Positions 51,726 through 55,810 of a stretch of 55,810 bases of DNA are shown here, in pieces (positions within the stretch are counted from its first letter, which is position 1; every line of letters starts with the position of its first letter). Location of the stretch: contig DATIJK010000029.1 in NCBI GenBank assembly GCA_035478715.1, positions 1 through 55,810 on the forward strand, written 5' to 3'. The notes under the pieces are model-generated. The model did no database searches, was not told where the DNA came from, and saw only the letters and a program-made list of their open reading frames with translations. Source of the DNA: JAICLK01 sp035478715. GTDB lineage: Bacteria > Patescibacteriota > Saccharimonadia > Saccharimonadales > UBA4665. The translations under genes and the position numbers were made by a program.

Positions 51726-51776
51726 GCAGTTATCATAGCAACTACTGCGTCCTCAAAACAGGTAAGAGTAAAAATC

Positions 51777-52424
51777 TCAATGACGCGACTTCACCAATTC
51801 AATTACGTCGATCATGGTATCGGCGTACGCGTCGGCGCCTTCCTGAACATAAGCCGGGGCAAGGTTTTGTTTAAGGCCGATGGTGAATGAGCCCGACGCT
51901 TTCGCTGATTCGATTCCAGGATTTGAATCTTCAAGAATGATTGTGGTTTCCGGAGAGGAGCCCAGTGCTTTCATCGCTTCAAGGTATCCGTCCGGATGCG
52001 GTTTATGCTTCAGGTCATCTCGTTCCATCAGCGAAATTATCAGTTCGATATCATTCTCGAACGGTAAACGTTTTGTGACCGTAGTGATCCATGAGAGAGG
52101 AGACGCAGAAACGACGCCCAACTTGTACCCCATCGAAACTAGTTCCTCAGCTAATTCCGCAGTGCCGTCCGGAATCGGAGCAGTACTGTAAACGTCACCG
52201 GCTAGCTTATAGAATTCATTTACGAATTTTTCTTTGCTGACGTCAGTACCGGCAGCAGTGGCCCGTGCATAAATGTCATCGATATTGCTGCCAAGTGTCG
52301 AGCCCAATTTCTTATGGACGTCTTTTCCAAAAAGTTCAGGGTACATCCGCTGTTTCCGCTCTTCCCAAATCGCCTCGTCATTAATTAATACACCATCGAG
52401 ATCGAACAGAAATGCTTTGTTCAT
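51777..52424 (-). CDS. HAD-family hydrolase, beta-phosphoglucomutase-like
   Basis: A 215-residue HAD-IA enzyme. Motif I FDLDGVLIND with both Asp residues, motif II VSASPL, motif III Lys in LKHKPHPDGYLEAM, motif IV LEDSNPGIESAKASG. The order and cap match beta-phosphoglucomutases and sugar-phosphate phosphatases. It may process glucose phosphates from the glucan enzymes nearby, which is inference. TGG plus TATATT (52431-52439) is six bases from the ATG. Confidence 0.88.
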   Translation of the reverse strand: MNKAFLFDLDGVLINDEAIWEERKQRMYPELFGKDVHKKLGSTLGSNIDDIYARATAAGTDVSKEKFVNEFYKLAGDVYSTAPIPDGTAELAEELVSMGYKLGVVSASPLSWITTVTKRLPFENDIELIISLMERDDLKHKPHPDGYLEAMKALGSSPETTIILEDSNPGIESAKASGSFTIGLKQNLAPAYVQEGADAYADTMIDVIELVKSRH

Positions 52425-52480
52425 GCAATAAATATACCAAAGAAAATTTTATTGGCTACCGGAAATGCTACTATGGATTC

Positions 52481-52975
52481 ATGATTGAAGGTTACCGCGC
52501 ATTTTTTGCGGCCAGCGCCGGAGCGTCTGCGGCATTCATCGGATTATTGTTCGTAGCGTTATCGTTCATCGACAGCGGGAATGTTGATGAAAAAGTTAAA
52601 TCGTGGCGGCGGATTTTAGCAAATAGTTCGTTTTCGCAATTGATAAACATATTTTTTGTTTCGTTATTAGGGCTGTTACCGGATCCGCATAACTTCGCGC
52701 TTGTCGGGGCTATCATGGCCCTGCTAGGTATAGTCGTTTCGGTGAGATTACTACCGCAGACTATGGACCGCGAAAAAACCGGACGTAACACACCGACGAG
52801 AATCGGCATTTTGGCAGTTGGCGCCTATGTCCTGGAACTTATCTGCTGCATTGGGTTGCTGCACAACCCACAAAGCCAAACGATGTTCAATTACTTGATC
52901 CTATCGATTATCATCCTGTACGCTGGCGCGCTGGCACGGGCATGGGAAATCACTGGCATAAAAAGATCTGATTAG
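52481..52975 (+). CDS. Hypothetical four-helix membrane protein, 164 aa
   Basis: Four hydrophobic helices (about 7-28, 50-68, 73-90 and 110-160 in two parts). The start MIEGYRAFFAASAGASAAFIGLLFVALSF is Ala/Gly/Phe-rich and well conserved in style with small integral proteins of unknown role. TGC plus TACTAT (52466-52474) ends six bases before the ATG at 52481, which settles the start over 52412. It is divergent from the HAD gene. Confidence 0.72.
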   Translation: MIEGYRAFFAASAGASAAFIGLLFVALSFIDSGNVDEKVKSWRRILANSSFSQLINIFFVSLLGLLPDPHNFALVGAIMALLGIVVSVRLLPQTMDREKTGRNTPTRIGILAVGAYVLELICCIGLLHNPQSQTMFNYLILSIIILYAGALARAWEITGIKRSD

Positions 52976-52977
52976 AA

Positions 52978-53361
52978 TTACTTCTTTTCGTTGGTGTCGG
53001 TCTTGCCTATTTGCCCAAGATGCGTATCCTTGAAGTCAGTCTCATATTTAAGCCCATAGCCTAACATTCTATCCATCGTGATGTGGGCGATCCATATCAG
53101 ACCGCCGCCAATGAAAATATTATTATGCAGCAACGTGCCCAAAACTAGTAAAACGGGCGGGATTATAAAACTATGACCAATGTTGTATATATGAGCACCG
53201 ATCCTGTTGTTTTTTGTCGTGTACCCAAGTGCAAAGACATCAACCGACAATATAAGTAAAATGAGCAAAAGTACATTAAAGTGCAGATGAATATAGAAAA
53301 ATATTGTTGCAATAAAAACTACTGTAGCTTCAACTCGTTGATAAAGAATAGGTTGCTTCAT
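52978..53361 (-). CDS. DUF4260-family membrane protein
   Basis: A 127-residue protein with three to four helices. YNIGHSFIIPPVLL and HITMDRMLGYGLKYETDFKDTHLGQIGK are the DUF4260 hallmarks, with conserved His, Asp and Tyr. The function is unknown. TGC plus TACAAT (53368-53376) lies six bases before the ATG. Confidence 0.85.
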   Translation of the reverse strand: MKQPILYQRVEATVVFIATIFFYIHLHFNVLLLILLILSVDVFALGYTTKNNRIGAHIYNIGHSFIIPPVLLVLGTLLHNNIFIGGGLIWIAHITMDRMLGYGLKYETDFKDTHLGQIGKTDTNEKK

Positions 53362-53386
53362 AATTAAATTGTAGCAATAAGAGTGC

Positions 53387-53818
53387 TTAGCCGTCGCCCA
53401 ATATATTAAATATTTTGTAGGCTAGTTTTTGTATTATCGTTACAGAAATGACGACACCCAGGATGCCGAAAAATCCTTTAACTTTTATGTAATCGCCGAA
53501 TATCAAGTCGAGTGCCAAAACGAAAAGAAATTTCGAAACGATCATGATCAGCCAGACGCAGGCGACCATGAGGATCCGGTACAACTTTTCTTTGTGAGGC
53601 TTGAACAAATTGATAACGCGATGTTCTATTTTGAAAACCAGGAACGTGAGGATTTCCAGCACGACCGAACCCAGGAAAATCGCCGTAAAGCCTTGCGAGT
53701 ACACGTAGTTCGTATATTCTTCAAAAAATCCCAAGACGACTACGTATATTAGCGTTCCGATGAATAATTCCTGAAAAATTAACTGCCGTTTGTTAAATAA
53801 ATATTTTTCGGGTTTCAT
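53387..53818 (-). CDS. Hypothetical membrane protein, 143 aa
   Basis: Four hydrophobic helices (about 15-33, 42-62, 82-102 and 113-134) with basic loops. No family recognised. TGC plus TAGAAT (53825-53833) is six bases before the ATG, the same layout as its neighbour at 53361. Both face away from the 53924 gene. Confidence 0.72.
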   Translation of the reverse strand: MKPEKYLFNKRQLIFQELFIGTLIYVVVLGFFEEYTNYVYSQGFTAIFLGSVVLEILTFLVFKIEHRVINLFKPHKEKLYRILMVACVWLIMIVSKFLFVLALDLIFGDYIKVKGFFGILGVVISVTIIQKLAYKIFNILGDG

Positions 53819-53861
53819 AGTTTGATTCTAGCAAGAAACCAATCTACCTGAAGATTTAATG

Positions 53862-53890
53862 TTGCCAGCAGCGCAATTTGGTGGTATTTT
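53862..53890 (+). promoter_or_regulatory. Promoter of the 289-aa gene
   Basis: TTGCCA (53862-53867), 17 bases, TATTTT (53885-53890). The leader is about 27 bases and contains GGAGG. Confidence 0.5.
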
Positions 53891-53923
53891 CAGAACTTAA
53901 TTAAAACTGCTGGAGGCTCAGTC

Positions 53924-54793
53924 ATGGTTAAATTTGCCCCGGAATCCGTAGGTCTTATAACTGGTTTAGGCATGCCTCCTGACTTTCCTTTGGCAGCAGC
54001 GTTTGTGCGACAGGCCTTAATGGCCGGATTCGAGCAAGATAAAATAGTAGTGCCCGCTTTGATCGACGTGATCGATGACAGATTATCTGTCATACCGCCC
54101 GTAGATATTCAAGCGGAACGTGCACAACCCGCACTCAAATGTGATCTAGTTGTAGTCCTATCGGCGGGCACAACAGCAGCCTGCATCGGACTGAATGGAT
54201 TGAAACTTAGAAAAGAACAACTCCTAGTATGCGTGAACCCCTCAGCGCGGAATCCAGCAACGACGTTTAATTTTGCCGGAAAAGCAATCGATGATGCACG
54301 TGGCGCGTCCAAAATTTCTAATGAGGATGAATTAGCTATGGTGGCTGCCGCCCTGAAAGGTCATTATGAACCGCCAAAACTTGTTATGCCGGGCTTGACT
54401 CCCAACGATAGATTAATAGCCGTCAGTAATGACCATTTGGCAGAAACTAGTTCACTTGATCCGCCAAAGATGTTCGCCGAACTTTTAAACGCATTTGCCA
54501 TTCACGGTGGCGGCGCATGGATAAAAAGTGTACGGGTTGATGATCGGCTTGATAGGGGTGTTGACTACTATTCAAAACAGCCTCACTCCGCCCTGCTTGC
54601 GGCCACTCGTGCCTTGTTGGCCCATGAAGTATGGATAGGAGTAGAACAGATAGACGATACTCGGTCGCACTACTTTACTGGTAACGAAAATGAAGTGATG
54701 GCAGACATATTGACTGGCAATTTGTTCAAAAGACCTATGTCCGAAATCTGGACGCAAACCGGGGTTCATACACCGGCGACAATTTACGCTTAG
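53924..54793 (+). CDS. Hypothetical protein, 289 aa
   Basis: No family recognised. The N-terminal half has alternating strands and helices (SVGLITGLGMPPDF, KCDLVVVLSAGTTAACIGLNG) suggesting a Rossmann-like alpha/beta fold; the C-terminal half is helical with several His and Asp residues. GGAGG lies eight bases before the ATG, a Shine-Dalgarno start. No signal peptide. It stands alone between divergent and convergent neighbours. Confidence 0.65.
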   Translation: MVKFAPESVGLITGLGMPPDFPLAAAFVRQALMAGFEQDKIVVPALIDVIDDRLSVIPPVDIQAERAQPALKCDLVVVLSAGTTAACIGLNGLKLRKEQLLVCVNPSARNPATTFNFAGKAIDDARGASKISNEDELAMVAAALKGHYEPPKLVMPGLTPNDRLIAVSNDHLAETSSLDPPKMFAELLNAFAIHGGGAWIKSVRVDDRLDRGVDYYSKQPHSALLAATRALLAHEVWIGVEQIDDTRSHYFTGNENEVMADILTGNLFKRPMSEIWTQTGVHTPATIYA

Positions 54794-54835
54794 TCCGCTC
54801 AGTGCGACTATGAAACCTATACGATATTACAAAAT

Positions 54836-55279
54836 TTATCGTAAATCTGGGTGGTTTAACGAATTTGCTATACCTCCCAACGGGCTCTGAGGTTCCATCG
54901 GCAGTTCAGGATTAATAGGTTCAGGCATAAAATGCGATCCGTCTATGTTCGTATAACGAGTGTTACGATCGGGATAAGCAATTGACACGCCTGCGACGCC
55001 AAACACATCAGCTACTGCTGAATGAAGGTCAAATCCACGTTCTGCTTTTGCCGCCGCTTGTTCTTCAGGATCAGTACTGATCTCATTGTCCATATGCGAT
55101 CTGATGCGAACTAATCCAAGTTGAAATTTCATTTGCGCTTCAGAATCTAGCTCGTCAACGATGCCTACATCCCAGCTTAATTCAAATCTGCCTGGAACCA
55201 CTAGCGTTTGCCTGCCATTCTCCTCCGCGCCAAAATGCGTGGGTCGATCGCCTTGTCCTGGAAATCTATCTCTATCCAT
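54836..55279 (-). CDS. Hypothetical protein, 147 aa
   Basis: A soluble, mildly acidic protein with a strand-rich centre (LVVPGRFELSWDVGIVDEL, FQLGLVRIRSH) and a Pro-rich end. No family recognised. A perfect extended -10 (TGC plus TATAAT, 55289-55297) is nine bases before the ATG, good evidence that the gene is real. Confidence 0.65.
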   Translation of the reverse strand: MDRDRFPGQGDRPTHFGAEENGRQTLVVPGRFELSWDVGIVDELDSEAQMKFQLGLVRIRSHMDNEISTDPEEQAAAKAERGFDLHSAVADVFGVAGVSIAYPDRNTRYTNIDGSHFMPEPINPELPMEPQSPLGGIANSLNHPDLR

Positions 55280-55516
55280 AATTTAATAATTATAGCATAA
55301 ATAATTATATTTGCAACTTTAAGCCACTACTTTTCATACATTGTCAAACCCGATCTGCTTATTTTATTTTATGACGTTCCCGGTGCGATAATTACTACGC
55401 GCCCAAGCTGCTTAGAAAGTCTTGCTAAAACAGGGGTAATTTGTTAAAGTAACTTCGTTGCAGTTCGTTATCCACATTAAGGATATTCAACTCCGCCTAT
55501 CCGTCAAATGTCGAAT

Positions 55517-55593
55517 GGGCCCATAGCTCAGCAGGTTAGAGCAGCGGCCTTTTAAGCCGCGTGTCGTGGGTTCGAATCCCACTGGGCCCTCCA
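55517..55593 (+). tRNA. tRNA-Lys (anticodon TTT), CCA encoded
   Basis: Complete cloverleaf: acceptor GGGCCCA with TGGGCCC, discriminator T (55590), CCA at 55591-55593. Anticodon stem GCGGC/GCCGC encloses CTTTTAA, giving TTT for Lys codons AAA/AAG. T arm GGGTTCGAATCCC. A terminator follows at once. Confidence 0.96.
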
Positions 55594-55602
55594 ATGAAGA
55601 TG

Positions 55603-55628
55603 CCCCAGCTTGCCTGGGGTATTTTCAT
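55603..55628 (+). terminator. Terminator of tRNA-Lys
   Basis: CCCCAG, loop, CTGGGG followed by TATTTTC, ten bases after the CCA. A second, similar hairpin lies at 55782. Confidence 0.75.
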
Positions 55629-55754
55629 TGGTGAGTCCGTGCGGTTTGATTTGCATGTTAATGCGGTTCGATAATTTTCTCGATTAGAGGAAATTATATG
55701 CAGAACCCGATTCCGTGTTCCAATAAGAAAATAGCGGAACCGGCGTGAAGCTAT

Positions 55755-55810
55755 AATCCCACTGGGCCCTCCAATGTAAATGCCCCACTTTGTATGGGGC
55801 TTTTTCATTG
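55755..55810 (+). repeat. Duplicate of the tRNA-Lys 3' end plus terminator
   Basis: AATCCCACTGGGCCCTCCAA at 55755 repeats 55575 exactly, and the match extends at lower identity through the terminator to the window end (offset 180 bases). The upstream half of a tRNA is absent in the 120 bases between, so it is not a second functional tRNA. Confidence 0.7.
55782..55805 (+). terminator. Second hairpin terminator in the duplicated tRNA tail
   Basis: GCCCCA, loop CTTTGTA, TGGGGC followed by TTTTT. Confidence 0.65.

Noticed and set aside
55536..55808. 90-residue minus-strand frame with GGPSGIRTHDTRLKR
   Set aside because: This is the well-known false protein from the antisense of a tRNA; the repeated GGPSG pieces come from the duplicated tRNA tail.
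1..55810. Alternative genetic code with TGA as Gly
   Set aside because: TGA ends genes such as the PLD-family gene (31147-31149) and recX's upstream neighbour at expected family lengths, and conserved Gly positions use GGN codons.

Overview
The window looks like one contiguous piece of chromosome from a small-genome bacterium of the Candidate Phyla Radiation (Patescibacteria), most likely a Saccharibacteria (TM7) relative. This rests on gene content seen here: several type IV pilin-like proteins, a PilB-like ATPase paralogue, a ComEC that lacks its C-terminal nuclease-like domain, a half-length TsaB, lamin-tail and KPVIYLYP-type surface proteins, many NUDIX proteins, and very dense packing. 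TGA acts as a normal stop, so the Gly-recoding lineages (SR1, Gracilibacteria) are unlikely. No 16S gene is present, so the placement is inference.

Layout. 1-4.2 kb: end of a metal P-type ATPase, a dolichol/phytol-kinase-like enzyme, tRNA-Pro(CGG) with a hairpin-rich leader, and a GH15 glucoamylase-like gene. 4.2-9.7 kb: three envelope or pilin-like proteins, alaX, a TrmB regulator and tRNA-Pro(TGG). 9.7-22.2 kb: a UbiB kinase between two small membrane proteins, an rny-HAD-ymdB group, tsaE-tsaB, a pair of divergent NUDIX genes, and recA followed by two S51 peptidases and recX. 22.3-26.5 kb: a PilB/GspE paralogue with a destroyed Walker A motif, CapA, a pilin and a PH-domain protein. 26.5-35.2 kb: an expanded ruvC-ruvA-ruvB region with extra small genes, a PLD-family enzyme, an operon of yebC, two inositol-phosphatase-like and two NUDIX genes, and a secreted HNH nuclease. 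35.7-48 kb: ComEC, a lamin-tail surface protein, a 1256-residue DUF4038 surface glycosidase, a GH13 enzyme and a Crp/Fnr regulator. 48-55.8 kb: an M23 peptidase, a methyltransferase, a pilin, small metabolic and membrane genes, and tRNA-Lys.

Two themes run through the window. First, more than 30 genes have a -10 box (often extended, TGnTAnnnT) only 5-11 bases before the start codon and no Shine-Dalgarno, so leaderless mRNAs appear to be the default for first genes. Leadered starts with a clear Shine-Dalgarno occur at internal operon genes and a few others (rny, recA, a 37-residue peptide gene, the lamin-tail gene). Second, the content fits an episymbiont: pili, secreted nuclease plus DNA-uptake channel, surface glycosidase, starch/glucan enzymes and nucleotide-sanitation enzymes. 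Functional links between these are inference.
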